A DNA stretch of 57,526 bases from Pseudomonadota bacterium. GTDB taxonomy: Bacteria; Desulfobacterota; Desulfovibrionia; Desulfovibrionales; Desulfovibrionaceae. The translations under genes were made by a program, and so were the position numbers. The notes beneath the pieces were generated by a model. It searched no databases and had not been told where the DNA came from. It saw nothing but the letters and a program-made list of their open reading frames with translations. Shown here in pieces: positions 1 through 8,319 of the stretch; the first letter of the stretch is position 1, and every line of letters begins with the position of its first letter. The stretch lies in the NCBI GenBank assembly GCA_023438245.1, contig JAEXRD010000152.1:1-57526 (forward strand), in the 5' to 3' direction.

Positions 1-47
1 CCTCACTCCCCCCTCAAAAGCTTTTCATGGGGTTTCGGGAGCAAGTC

Positions 48-77
48 TTGCGCCTCATTATACCGCAGAAATATCAT
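48..77 (+). promoter_or_regulatory. possible sigma-70-type promoter of the DprA/PRTase cassette
   Basis: A TTGCGC box at 48-53 is followed after 18 bases by TATCAT at 72-77 (five of six matches to TATAAT). It lies in the AT-rich 150-base leader ahead of the first gene. The -35 box is poor, so this is a weak prediction; nothing else is seen in bases 1-150. Confidence 0.25.
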
Positions 78-150
78 TCGTTGCATTTAGTTGCCCCGTG
101 CTGTATGTGGCATCAAATCATGTTGCCATCACGAACTCGCGAGGCTGCCA

Positions 151-984
151 ATGAGCTCAATTTCAAAGGATCGATTCGTCGAGATCAAAAATTATGACCC
201 GGGTCGCAGATGCTTTGCTGATTTCTCTGGCATTCACGCCCAAGCCACGGGCAACCCCTACTTCAAAGCACCCTTTACCGAGAGCATAAAACCCATCTTC
301 GAGGCCAGCACAGAGATACGTCTGCGCTTGGACAAAGATGGTTCTCATTGCTATTGTTATCTGAACACTGATGAAGACCGTTCCGTTGCTCAAGAATGGA
401 TTGACTCGCAGGGTCCACGCGTCTTTCTGCGCGACTGCCTGACATGTTCGATTGCGCTCGGCGTCAACATGACGAACGTGGAAACCGGCGAACGCACCGA
501 TTTGGGCGAACTAGAATATCAGGCCAAGACCCACACATGCGAAAAATCTACCCAGGCCCTAGCAGATCGCATGGCGGCAGCCATTGAAAGCCTCCCTCTT
601 TACAAAGACACGGGCCTGATTGCCGCCGTACCCGCGAGGCCAGGGAAAACCACAGCCGATCTCCCCACCGAACTGGCAAAAAGGATTGCCGAGGCCAAAG
701 GGCTAACGGACCTAACCCCTCACTTCCAGTATGGCGGCGTACGGGAGCAACTGAAAACCCTCCCCCTGTCTGAGAGATGGGACGCCTGGGAGGGAGCGCA
801 ACTGTCAATCTGTGACGAGGGCAAAGACCTCTTGGACGGCAACCCCGTCATTCTCATTGATGACAAATACCAATCAGGGGTCAGCGCGAACTTTGTGGGG
901 ATGATCCTCCAGCAGGCCGGAGCTTCAGAAATTCTCGGCCTGTACGCAGTGAAAACCATGCGCGACACCGATAACCAGGGCTGA
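151..984 (+). CDS. phosphoribosyltransferase-like protein, ShosT-like toxin candidate
   Basis: About 277 aa. The C-terminal part carries a PRPP-binding-like stretch, VILIDDKYQSG (about residues 233-243), the hydrophobic-DD-x-x-x-S/T-G pattern of type I phosphoribosyltransferases and ComF relatives. The N-terminal half has several Cys and His residues and no fold I can name. I chose ATG 151 because GAGG sits 6 bases upstream; the in-frame TTG at 91 has no ribosome site. One base separates its stop from the TTG at 986 of the next frame, so it is co-transcribed with the DprA-like gene. A PRTase plus DprA pair matches what is known of ShosTA anti-phage toxin-antitoxin systems, with this as the toxin. 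GC is much lower than downstream genes, suggesting recent acquisition. Family placement rests on the motif and the partner, not a search. Confidence 0.6.
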   Translation: MSSISKDRFVEIKNYDPGRRCFADFSGIHAQATGNPYFKAPFTESIKPIFEASTEIRLRLDKDGSHCYCYLNTDEDRSVAQEWIDSQGPRVFLRDCLTCSIALGVNMTNVETGERTDLGELEYQAKTHTCEKSTQALADRMAAAIESLPLYKDTGLIAAVPARPGKTTADLPTELAKRIAEAKGLTDLTPHFQYGGVREQLKTLPLSERWDAWEGAQLSICDEGKDLLDGNPVILIDDKYQSGVSANFVGMILQQAGASEILGLYAVKTMRDTDNQG

Positions 985-1021
985 ATTGCCTTTGCCTCGG
1001 ATGTGTGGCAGGGAGCAGGTC

Positions 1022-1762
1022 ATGAGCCGGAAAGAGTTCCCACCGTCAGCAACCTTGTCGGCCACCGACCAGCGCTACCCCAAGGCCGTGTCGCGCCTGC
1101 TGGGCAGCAAGGCTCCTGAGCAGCTTTTCTGCATGGGCAATCTGGCTCTGCTCAGCATGCCCGGAGTCGGCTTTTGCGGCTCTCGCAAGGCCAGCGACCG
1201 AGGGATTGCCGTTGCCGACGACTGCGCGCGCCAGTTGGTGAAGGCCGGATTCGTTGTCATCTCTGGCAATGCGGCTGGCGTGGACCATGCCGCCCACAAG
1301 ACCGCCTTGGAAGCTGGCGGCTGCACCATCTTGGTTCTGCCAGAGGGCCTAGACCACTTCCGAATCCGCAAAACCTTAGCAGACGCCTGGGATTGGAATC
1401 GGACACTGGTCATCAGCCAGTTTCCGTCTACCGCCGTCTGGCAGAACTACCGGGCGATGGAGCGGAACAACCTCATCATCGCCCTCAGCCGGGCTATGGT
1501 TGTTATCGAGGCCGGGGCCACCGGCGGAACGCTTCATGCGGGGAAGAGCACGCTCAAAATGGGTCTGCCCCTCTTTGTCGTCGAATACAGCGACATGAAG
1601 TCACTGGCCCCCGGAAATCAAGAACTTATCTCTTTGGGCGGCCTGCCTGTCAGGAAAAGCCCGCATTCCGGCAGGGCCAACGTCGAGAGAATCGAAGTGG
1701 CCGCAACAAGCCCCGTTACGACAGTCGCTATGAATATGGGGACGTTGCCGCTGGCCCTGTAG
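1022..1762 (+). CDS. short DprA/Smf (SLOG-fold) protein, ShosA-like antitoxin candidate
   Basis: About 246 aa. It contains the DprA core in order: GSRKASDRG (nucleotide-binding start of the SLOG fold), SGNAAGVDHAAH, the ILVLPEGLDHFRI stretch, NNLIIALSRAMVVIEA and GGTLHAGKS. It lacks the N-terminal SAM/HhH region and the C-terminal winged helix of full DprA, so it is only the Rossmann-like core. ATG 1022 is preferred because GGAG lies about 6 bases upstream; a TTG at 986 would extend it by 12 residues. It follows the PRTase-like gene directly. In ShosTA systems the DprA-like partner is the antitoxin; a role in natural transformation is less likely given the partner gene and the missing domains. 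Confidence 0.65.
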   Translation: MSRKEFPPSATLSATDQRYPKAVSRLLGSKAPEQLFCMGNLALLSMPGVGFCGSRKASDRGIAVADDCARQLVKAGFVVISGNAAGVDHAAHKTALEAGGCTILVLPEGLDHFRIRKTLADAWDWNRTLVISQFPSTAVWQNYRAMERNNLIIALSRAMVVIEAGATGGTLHAGKSTLKMGLPLFVVEYSDMKSLAPGNQELISLGGLPVRKSPHSGRANVERIEVAATSPVTTVAMNMGTLPLAL

Positions 1763-1813
1763 TCTACGCAATCCCCCCTCCCGCACATCTTCCCTCCCCG
1801 CCGCTTTTGGCCT

Positions 1814-2554
1814 ATGTGTGCCCGCATGAACGCGACATGCACACAGAAGCGCAAGGATGAGCTGGCCCGGAACCTGGACGCGGTGAAGCGCCGCATGGCC
1901 AAGGCCTGCGAGGCCGCCGGGCGCAAGGTGGAGGACGTGCTGCTGGTGGCGGTGAGCAAGTTCCACCCCGCCTGCGACGTGGCGGCCCTTGCCGCGCTGG
2001 GGCAGCGGCATTTCGGCGAGTCCTACGTGCAGGAGGCCCTGGCCAAGCAGGCCGAGCTCTCCGGCGAGGACGTGCTCTGGCACTTCGTGGGCGGGCTGCA
2101 GACCAAGAAGGCCAGGCAGGTGGCCGGGCATTTCGTGCTGGTGCACAGCGTGGACAGCGTGAAGCTGGCGCGCGAGCTGGCCAAGAGGGCCAGGGAGGCC
2201 GGGGTGCTCCAGAGCGTGCTCATCGAGGTGAATATGGGCGAGGAGCAGAAGGCCGGAATCCCGGAAGAAGGCCTGGACGAGCTGGCCCGCGAGGTGCTGG
2301 CCCTGAACCAGGGCGGCCTGGGCCTGGACCTGAAGGGCCTGATGTGCCTGCCGCCGGTGTTCGACTCCCCCGAGGAGGCCGGGCCCGCGTTCGAATACCT
2401 GCGCGAGCTGCGCGACGGCCTGGCCGAGAGGCTGGGCGTGGCCCTGCCGCACCTTTCCATGGGCATGACCGGCGATTTCGAGGCCGCCATAGCCGAGGGG
2501 GCGACCATCATTCGGGTGGGCACGTCCATCTTCGGCCCGCGCCCGGCAAGATAG
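1814..2554 (+). CDS. YggS/PROSC family pyridoxal phosphate homeostasis protein
   Basis: 246 aa, the usual family length. The PLP-lysine region reads LLVAVSKFHP, followed by HFGESYVQEALAK, WHFVGGLQTKK, HSVDS, IEVNMGEEQKAGI and the C-terminal SMGMTGDFEAAIAEGAT and RVGTSIFGPR signatures. The protein is a fold-type III PLP-binding barrel without known catalysis that buffers cytosolic PLP and affects amino acid and keto acid metabolism. A second ATG at 1826 is an alternative start; neither has a clear ribosome site. It is the first gene of a plus-strand group with the DUF4390 and NtrY-like genes, and GC jumps to the genome-typical high value here, marking the edge of the upstream cassette. Confidence 0.93.
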   Translation: MCARMNATCTQKRKDELARNLDAVKRRMAKACEAAGRKVEDVLLVAVSKFHPACDVAALAALGQRHFGESYVQEALAKQAELSGEDVLWHFVGGLQTKKARQVAGHFVLVHSVDSVKLARELAKRAREAGVLQSVLIEVNMGEEQKAGIPEEGLDELAREVLALNQGGLGLDLKGLMCLPPVFDSPEEAGPAFEYLRELRDGLAERLGVALPHLSMGMTGDFEAAIAEGATIIRVGTSIFGPRPAR

Positions 2555-2664
2555 CAGGCCGGAAACGCAAGGGACGCCCGGCGCTTCTTGCACATCGCCG
2601 GGGCGAATGGTATTCTGCGCCATGCGGGGCCGTGCGCCCCGCAAACCCGCAACCCCTGGCCGCC

Positions 2665-3261
2665 ATGCACCGCATCCCGAAGCCCCGACATGGGCGCAGC
2701 GGAACACGCATCGCCCCCCTGGCCGTGGCCCTGGCCACGGCGCTGGTGCTGTGCGCGGGCGCGGCCCAGGCCCAGTCGCTGGCGCTCTCCAACCTCGTGG
2801 TGGACAACCAGGCCGGAACGCTCATGGCGCGCTTCGGCGTGGCTGTGGAGGGCGCGGCCAGCCTCACCGACCAGCTCCAGGCCGGGGCCACCCTGGCGCT
2901 TTCCTGCAAGGCCAGGCTGACCAAGGCCGGGGGCCTGCTGGGCGGCACGCACATCTCCGAGACCGGCATGCTAAGCCGCCTGAAGTTCGACCCGCTGACC
3001 AGGGAGTACGCGCTCCAGCTGCCCGGCCGCGAGACCCCCCTGCGCGGCGCCTCCTTGGACGAGCTGCTGCGCTCCGGCTGGGGCGAGCTGGCCCTGGACC
3101 TGGGCTCCTGGCGGCAGCTGGAGAGCGGCCAGGACTACTCCGTGTCGCTGGAGATCAAGCTTTCCCAGGCGGAGATTCCCAGCTGGCTCAAGCGCAACCT
3201 GTTCTTCTGGTCCTGGGACGTGATTCCCGCCACCAGCTACCAGCTGCACTTCCGGTACTGA
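2665..3261 (+). CDS. DUF4390 family secreted protein
   Basis: 198 aa. A positively charged start (MHRIPKPRHGRSGTR) is followed by a hydrophobic segment ending in AGAAQAQS, a convincing Sec signal peptide with cleavage after AQA. The mature part is beta-rich and ends with the family-typical IPSWLKRNLFFWSWDV and a final aromatic-rich strand. Its stop lies 5 bases before the start of the NtrY-like kinase. DUF4390 genes sitting beside ntrY-type kinases is a recurring arrangement in proteobacteria; the biochemical role is unknown. A longer upstream reading frame is rejected because it would bury the signal peptide. Confidence 0.8.
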   Translation: MHRIPKPRHGRSGTRIAPLAVALATALVLCAGAAQAQSLALSNLVVDNQAGTLMARFGVAVEGAASLTDQLQAGATLALSCKARLTKAGGLLGGTHISETGMLSRLKFDPLTREYALQLPGRETPLRGASLDELLRSGWGELALDLGSWRQLESGQDYSVSLEIKLSQAEIPSWLKRNLFFWSWDVIPATSYQLHFRY

Positions 3262-3266
3262 CGCCC

Positions 3267-5615
3267 ATGAGCCGGAACGAGCACACGCCCCCCCCGCCCG
3301 GCGATCCCGCGCCCGAGGCGGACCTGTCCCAGGCGGGCAAGCCCCAGGCCGATCTGGCGCAGTCCGGCCAGGTCCATGCGGACAATTCCCACGCCGACAA
3401 GGCCCATGCCGACAAGGAAAAGTCCCGCCGCAAGCGCGAGGTGAGCCTGGCCGTGGGCGGCGCGCTCCTGATCGTGGGCCTGACCTGGGTGGAGCTGCGC
3501 ATGCTGGGCCTCAACTCCGCGCTGTTCCTGGGCCTGTTCAACTTAAACGTCATCCTGCTCCTGGTCATGCTCTTCGTGGTGGCCAGAAACGGCGTGAAGC
3601 TGCTCTTGGAGCGCCGCCGCAACGTGCTGGGCTCGCGCCTGCGCACCCGGCTGGTGGCGGCCTTCATCTTCCTGTCGCTGGTGCCCGTGGCGCTCATGTA
3701 CTACGTCTCGGCCAAGTTCGTGCAAACCAGCGTGGACTACTGGTTCAAGGCCCAGGTGGAAGAGAGCATGGAGCAGTCGCTCGAGATCGGGCGGGCCTTC
3801 TACCAGTCCGCCCAGGCCCGGCTGGAGAAGCAGGGCAAGGGCATCCTGGAGGACGTGGCCAAGAACCACTACGTCTGGGGCGGCAAGGCCATGGACTCCT
3901 ACATGGCCGAGAAACAGGCCGAATACGGGCTGTGGGCCATCGGCATCATCGGCCCGGACGGCAAGGACCGCAACAAGCACCCCGAGGCCGTGTTCGACCG
4001 CGCCTGGGGCGAGATCCGCGGCAAGATCGACCTGGCCGACCTGCGCAAGACCCCGCGCTACTACTCCACCATGCTCTCCACGGCGGGCAGCGACCTGGTG
4101 GTGGGCGTGCTGCCCGTGGACGAGGGCCGCAGCGGCTTCCTCATCGTGGCCGAGAGCATCGGCGGCGGGCTGATGTACAAGCTCGACGAGGTGGCCCGGG
4201 GCATCGGCGAGTACAAGAAGCTCCGAAAGCTCAAATATCCCTGGAAAATGACGCTCTACCTGACCCTGGGCGTCATGAGCCTGATCATCGTGCTGGCGGC
4301 CACCTGGTTCGGCTTCCGCCTGGCCAAGGAGCTCTCCGCCCCGGTGCAGGCCCTGGCCGACGGCACCGACCGCATCGCCAAGGGCGATCTTTCCGTGCGC
4401 CTGGAGGACACCTCCGGCGACGAGCTGGGCAGCCTGGTGCGCTCGTTCAACCGCATGGCCGAGGACCTGCAGGCCGCGCGCACCCGGCTGATGAGCGCCA
4501 ACGACCGCCTGGGCCAGCAGTACGAGGAACTGGAGCGCCGGGGCCGCTACATCGAGGCCGTGCTGGACAACATCACCAGCGGCGTCATCTCCACCGACGC
4601 CCTGGGGCGCATCGGCACCGTGAACAAGGCCGCCGAGGCCATGCTCGGGGTCAGCGCGGGCCAGCTCATCGGGCTGAAGGCCCAGCACCTGGTCAGCGGC
4701 GAGTTCTCCGAGCTGCTCAAGGACGCCCTGGTGCAGATCGCCCGGAACCCCCGGCTGCAGTGGACGCGCCAGATCGAGCTGCCGCTTTCCGGGCGCAACG
4801 CGCGCTTCCTGGTCAACGTGGTGGGCCTGGCCGCCGGGATTTCCCCGCCGGTCGGGCCGAGTGCGCCGACCGGACCGGGCCCCCTGGGCGAGGGCATGGG
4901 CCTGGTGGCGGTGTTCGAGGACATCACCGAGCTGGAGAAGATGCAGCGCCTGGCCGCCTGGCGCGAGGTGGCCCAGCGCATCGCGCACGAGATCAAGAAC
5001 CCGCTCACGCCCATCAAGCTCTCGGCCCAGCGGCTCTTGCGCAAGTTCTCGGCCAAGACCGACGACCCCAGCTTCACCGAGTGCGGCGAGCTCATCGTGC
5101 GCGAGGTGGAGCGCCTGCAGCAGATGGTGGGCGAGTTCTCCAACTACGCCAAGCTGCCGGAAATCCAGCCCAGGCTGGACGACCTGAACACGCTGCTGGC
5201 CGAGGTGGCGGGCACCTTCGAGGTGAGCCACCGGCACATCGCCTGGGCGCTGGAGCTGCCCGAGGCCATCGGCCCCTTCGCCTTCGACCGCGAGGGCCTG
5301 CGCAAGGTGCTCATCAACCTGCTGACCAACGCCGCCGAGGCCCTGGAAGGGCGCGACGACGGCCGCGTGACCCTGGCCGCGCAGGTGGACCGGCGCGCGG
5401 GCCGGGTGCGCATCAGCGTGGAGGACAACGGCCCGGGCATTCCCGCGGCGGAGCGCGCGCGCATGTTCGAGCCCTACTTCTCGCGCAAGAAGTCCGGCAC
5501 GGGCCTGGGGCTCACCATCGTGCGCTCCATCGTGGCCGACCACCGCGGCCACGTGCGCGTGGAGACGGCCAAGCCCCACGGCGCGGTGTTCATCGTGGAC
5601 CTGCCGCTGGCCTGA
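3267..5615 (+). CDS. NtrY-like membrane sensor histidine kinase
   Basis: About 782 aa. Order: an Ala/Asp/His/Lys-rich tail (residues 1-50, with ADK/ADL repeats), three membrane segments (about 55-75, 85-108, 128-150), a periplasmic sensor region, a fourth membrane helix near 328-350, HAMP, a PAS domain (about 430-550), HisKA with the phospho-acceptor in RIAHEIKNPLTP (His about 574) and an HATPase_c domain with N box LINLLTNAAEA, DNGPGIP and GTGLGL. This is the topology of NtrY. No response regulator follows in the window: the next gene is 150 bases away and belongs to sugar metabolism, so its partner NtrX-type regulator must be elsewhere. ATG 3267 immediately follows the DUF4390 stop, indicating one operon. 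The ligand is unknown. Confidence 0.9.
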   Translation: MSRNEHTPPPPGDPAPEADLSQAGKPQADLAQSGQVHADNSHADKAHADKEKSRRKREVSLAVGGALLIVGLTWVELRMLGLNSALFLGLFNLNVILLLVMLFVVARNGVKLLLERRRNVLGSRLRTRLVAAFIFLSLVPVALMYYVSAKFVQTSVDYWFKAQVEESMEQSLEIGRAFYQSAQARLEKQGKGILEDVAKNHYVWGGKAMDSYMAEKQAEYGLWAIGIIGPDGKDRNKHPEAVFDRAWGEIRGKIDLADLRKTPRYYSTMLSTAGSDLVVGVLPVDEGRSGFLIVAESIGGGLMYKLDEVARGIGEYKKLRKLKYPWKMTLYLTLGVMSLIIVLAATWFGFRLAKELSAPVQALADGTDRIAKGDLSVRLEDTSGDELGSLVRSFNRMAEDLQAARTRLMSANDRLGQQYEELERRGRYIEAVLDNITSGVISTDALGRIGTVNKAAEAMLGVSAGQLIGLKAQHLVSGEFSELLKDALVQIARNPRLQWTRQIELPLSGRNARFLVNVVGLAAGISPPVGPSAPTGPGPLGEGMGLVAVFEDITELEKMQRLAAWREVAQRIAHEIKNPLTPIKLSAQRLLRKFSAKTDDPSFTECGELIVREVERLQQMVGEFSNYAKLPEIQPRLDDLNTLLAEVAGTFEVSHRHIAWALELPEAIGPFAFDREGLRKVLINLLTNAAEALEGRDDGRVTLAAQVDRRAGRVRISVEDNGPGIPAAERARMFEPYFSRKKSGTGLGLTIVRSIVADHRGHVRVETAKPHGAVFIVDLPLA

Positions 5616-5658
5616 GGCTCGCCCGCCTTTTCTTCCCGCCCTCGCCCGCATCCCGCCC

Positions 5659-5688
5659 TTGACCCCGGCTTCGGATTGGGGCTAGCTG
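5659..5688 (+). promoter_or_regulatory. weak sigma-70-like promoter candidate
   Basis: TTGACC at 5659-5664 (five of six) and TAGCTG at 5683-5688, 18 bases apart. The -10 is poor. It overlaps a small CCCC/GGGG inverted repeat (5663-5681). It could give basal expression beside the better sigma-28 match downstream. The remainder of 5616-5768 shows nothing else. Confidence 0.25.
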
Positions 5689-5718
5689 TCTGGTGATTCC
5701 GGCCCACGCCGCGCCCGC

Positions 5719-5746
5719 TAAAGCCATTTTCCGCGCAGGCCGATAA
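5719..5746 (+). promoter_or_regulatory. candidate sigma-28 (FliA) flagellar promoter
   Basis: TAAAGCCA at 5719-5726 and GCCGATAA at 5739-5746 match the FliA consensus TAAAGTTT-N11-GCCGATAA: the -10 octamer is perfect and the -35 begins TAAAG; the spacer is 12 rather than 11 bases. It lies 22 bases before the TTG start of the first island gene, so the 5' leader would be short, with the AGGGGG ribosome site near its beginning. It fits a flagellin-glycosylation role for the island. Confidence 0.55.
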
Positions 5747-5768
5747 AGAAGGCCAGGGGGAACTCCAC

Positions 5769-7325
5769 TTGAGCAACGAACACGACGACTCCCAGAAGCC
5801 CTCGGCCAGCGGCAAGGTGCTGGACATCGAGGCCCTGACCGACCTGTGCCGCCGCCAGCGCGAGGCGGGCAGGCGCGTGGTGCACTGCCACGGCTGCTTC
5901 GACCTCTTGCACATCGGCCACATCCGCTATTTTCGCGAGGCGCGCCAGATGGGCGACTTCCTCGTGGTCACCATCAGCCCGGACCGCTACGTGGACAAGG
6001 GCCCGCACCGGCCCACCTTCGACGAGGCCCTGCGCGCCGAGGCCGTGGCCAGCCTGGACAGCGTGGACGCCGTGGCCGTGAACGCCTGGCCCACCGCCGA
6101 GCAGACCCTGGAGCTCCTGCGCCCGGCCATCTACGTCAAGGGCGCGGACTTCAAGAGCGTGGAGGCCGACCGCACCGGCAAGCTCAAGCGCGAGGAGGAC
6201 GTCTGCCGCGCCATCGGGGCCGAGCTGCGCTTCACCGACGACCTGGTGTTCAGCTCCACCAACCTCATCAACCGCTTTTTCTCGGCCTTCAGCCAGGAGA
6301 TGCAGGACTACCTGGAGCTGTTCCGCCGCCGCTACTCCCTGGACGAGGTGCTGGACGTCATCGACCGCATGGCCGGGCTGGACGTGCTGGTGGCGGGCGA
6401 CGTCATCATCGACGAATACTGCTACTGCCACCCGCTCGGGGCCTCGTCCAAGTCCCCTGTGCTGGCCGTGAAGTACGACAGCAGGGACCTTTTCGCCGGG
6501 GGCGTGCTGGCCGTGGCCAACCACATCGCCTGCTTCGCGGGCAGCGTGCGCCTGCTGGCCCACGTGGGCGAGCACGGCCACGGGCGCGAGTTCATCGCCT
6601 CCAAGCTGCGTCCCAACGTGCGGGCGGACTTCTGGACCCAGCCCGGCGCGCCCACCCTGGTGAAGCGGCGCTACGTGGACGGCTACTCCATGACCAAGCT
6701 GCTGGAAATTTACGAGATGGACGACTCCGGCCTGCCGCCGAAGGAAGACGCCGAACTGGTGGCCGCCGCCCGGCAGGAGGCCGCCGCCAAGGATCTGACG
6801 GTGGTGGCGGACTTCGGCCACGGGGCCGTGAGCCAGAACCTGCGCAACGCCCTGGCCCAGGACGCCCGCTTCCTGGCCGTGAATACCCAGGTCAACGCGG
6901 GCAACGCCCACATGCACACCATCTCCCGCTACCCCCGGGCCGACTACATCAGCCTCACCGAGCGCGAGCTCAGGCTCGACGCCCGCGACGTGAAGAGCGA
7001 CCTGCGGCCCCTGGTGTCGGACATGGTGGAGCGCTTCGGCTGCCGGTTCCTGGCCGTGACGCGCGGCAAGAAGGGCTCGGTGGTGGGCGCGCCGGGCGGC
7101 TCCTTCGTGGCCGTGCCCGCCTTCGCCAGCAAGGTGGTGGACAGCGTGGGCGCGGGCGACGCCTTCTTCTCCATCAGCGCCCTGGCCGCCCAGCTGAACG
7201 CCCCGCGCGAGGTCGTGGGCTTTTTGGGCAACGCCGCCGGGGCCCTGGCCGTGCAGATGGTGGGCAACCAGAAGGCCGTGGACCGCCAGGAACTGTCCAA
7301 ATACATCACGACCATACTGAAATAG
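5769..7325 (+). CDS. bifunctional cytidylyltransferase-PfkB sugar kinase (HldE-like, reversed domain order)
   Basis: 518 aa. Residues about 15-170 form a nucleotidyltransferase: HIGH motif at 48-51 (LLHIGHIRYF), YVKGADFK and the SSTNLINRFF end motif. Residues about 195-510 form a PfkB/ribokinase-type kinase: N-terminal VLVAGDVIIDEY, VNTQVNAGN, and DSVGAGDAFF with the catalytic Asp near 464. HldE of heptose synthesis has the kinase first and the nucleotidyltransferase second; here the order is reversed. Likely it phosphorylates and activates a heptose or related sugar as an NDP-sugar. TTG start chosen because AGGGGG lies 8 bases upstream. It heads the 26-gene island, followed by an uncharacterised gene and an SIS isomerase, which supports a heptose-type pathway. 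Exact sugar and nucleotide are unknown. Confidence 0.85.
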   Translation: MSNEHDDSQKPSASGKVLDIEALTDLCRRQREAGRRVVHCHGCFDLLHIGHIRYFREARQMGDFLVVTISPDRYVDKGPHRPTFDEALRAEAVASLDSVDAVAVNAWPTAEQTLELLRPAIYVKGADFKSVEADRTGKLKREEDVCRAIGAELRFTDDLVFSSTNLINRFFSAFSQEMQDYLELFRRRYSLDEVLDVIDRMAGLDVLVAGDVIIDEYCYCHPLGASSKSPVLAVKYDSRDLFAGGVLAVANHIACFAGSVRLLAHVGEHGHGREFIASKLRPNVRADFWTQPGAPTLVKRRYVDGYSMTKLLEIYEMDDSGLPPKEDAELVAAARQEAAAKDLTVVADFGHGAVSQNLRNALAQDARFLAVNTQVNAGNAHMHTISRYPRADYISLTERELRLDARDVKSDLRPLVSDMVERFGCRFLAVTRGKKGSVVGAPGGSFVAVPAFASKVVDSVGAGDAFFSISALAAQLNAPREVVGFLGNAAGALAVQMVGNQKAVDRQELSKYITTILK

Positions 7326-7338
7326 GGCAGGAGAAGGC

Positions 7339-8319
7339 ATGGCCGGCCGCTTCCCCAGATTCGACACCACGCGGCTGACGCTGCGGCCCTTGTCCGAGCG
7401 CAGGCACGACCTGGACGCCTCCATCGCGCGCGAGCCCGCGCCCGTGGCCCAGGTGCGCCCGGAGATCGGGCTGGTGGCCCGGCGCATCCGGGAGGCCAGA
7501 AGGCGCGGCGCCCCGGTCATCGCCATGATGGGCGCGCACGTCATCCGCAGCGGGGTGCAGCGCCAGCTCATCGACCTCATGGAGCGCGGGCTCGTCACCG
7601 GCCTGGCGGGCAACGGCGCCTGCGCCATCCACGACTACGAGCTGGCGCGCATCGGCGCCACCACCGAGAGCGTGGCCCTGTACATCCGCGACGGGCGCTT
7701 CGGCCTCTGGCGCGAGACCGGGGAGCTCAACGCCGTGGCGGCGCTGGCCGCGCGGGAAGACCTGGGCCTGGGCGAGGCCCTGGGCCGTCAGATCGCCAGC
7801 GGCGGGCCGCAGAAATTTCCCCGCGCGGACATCAGCCTCTTCGCCGCGGCGCACCGCCTGGGCCTGCCCTTCACCACCCACGTGGGCATCGGCTACGACA
7901 TCGTGTGCGAGCACCCGGACTACGACGGCGGGGCCTGGGGCAAGGCCAGCCACGCGGATTTCCTCGTCTTCGCCCGCCAGCTGGAAGCCCTTGAGGGCGG
8001 CGTGATCCTGAGCCTGGGCAGCGCCGTCATGGGGCCGGAGGTGTACCTGAAGGCCCTGGCCATGGCCCGCAACGTGGCCGCGCAGGAAGGGCGGCAGATC
8101 GCGCACTTCACCGTCATGGTCAGCGATTTGCATGCGCTCAGCTCAGAGCCCGGGCGCGAGGCCCCCAGGGGCAGCGCGGAATACTACTTCCGCCCCCTGA
8201 AGACCATGCTGGTGCGCACCGTGGCCGACGGCGGAGAAAGCGTGTACGTGTGCGGAACGCATGCGGAAGTTGTCCCGGAGCTGTGGACGGCCCTGTTGGG
8301 CGGAGGGGAAGGCTCATGA
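7339..8319 (+). CDS. uncharacterised protein in the sugar-activation operon
   Basis: 326 aa, soluble. I do not recognise a firm family. Visible blocks include MMGAHVIRSGVQRQLIDLM, GLAGNGACAIHDYELA, GIGYDIVCEHPDYDGGAWGK, ILSLGSAVMGPEVYLKAL and a C-terminal MLVRTVADGG. The Gly-rich turns and the GNGA...HDYE block recall nucleotide-binding Rossmann folds and loosely the deoxyhypusine-synthase type, but this is a guess. It lies between the HldE-like fusion (13-base gap) and the SIS isomerase (ATGA overlap), so a step in making the same activated sugar is likely. Confidence 0.55.
   Translation: MAGRFPRFDTTRLTLRPLSERRHDLDASIAREPAPVAQVRPEIGLVARRIREARRRGAPVIAMMGAHVIRSGVQRQLIDLMERGLVTGLAGNGACAIHDYELARIGATTESVALYIRDGRFGLWRETGELNAVAALAAREDLGLGEALGRQIASGGPQKFPRADISLFAAAHRLGLPFTTHVGIGYDIVCEHPDYDGGAWGKASHADFLVFARQLEALEGGVILSLGSAVMGPEVYLKALAMARNVAAQEGRQIAHFTVMVSDLHALSSEPGREAPRGSAEYYFRPLKTMLVRTVADGGESVYVCGTHAEVVPELWTALLGGGEGS

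Noticed and set aside
1022..1762. DprA-like gene as the genome's natural-transformation DprA
   Set aside because: Lacks the N- and C-terminal domains of typical DprA, is low GC and is paired with a PRTase-like gene.
2607..3266. Long upstream extension of the NtrY-like reading frame
   Set aside because: It overlaps the whole DUF4390 gene and reads as low-complexity Arg/Pro/Gly, typical of an out-of-frame GC-rich shadow; ATG 3,267 gives a normal kinase start.
7339..8319. Assignment of the 326-residue protein as deoxyhypusine synthase
   Set aside because: Only a loose resemblance of Gly-rich blocks; catalytic lysine context and overall order could not be confirmed.
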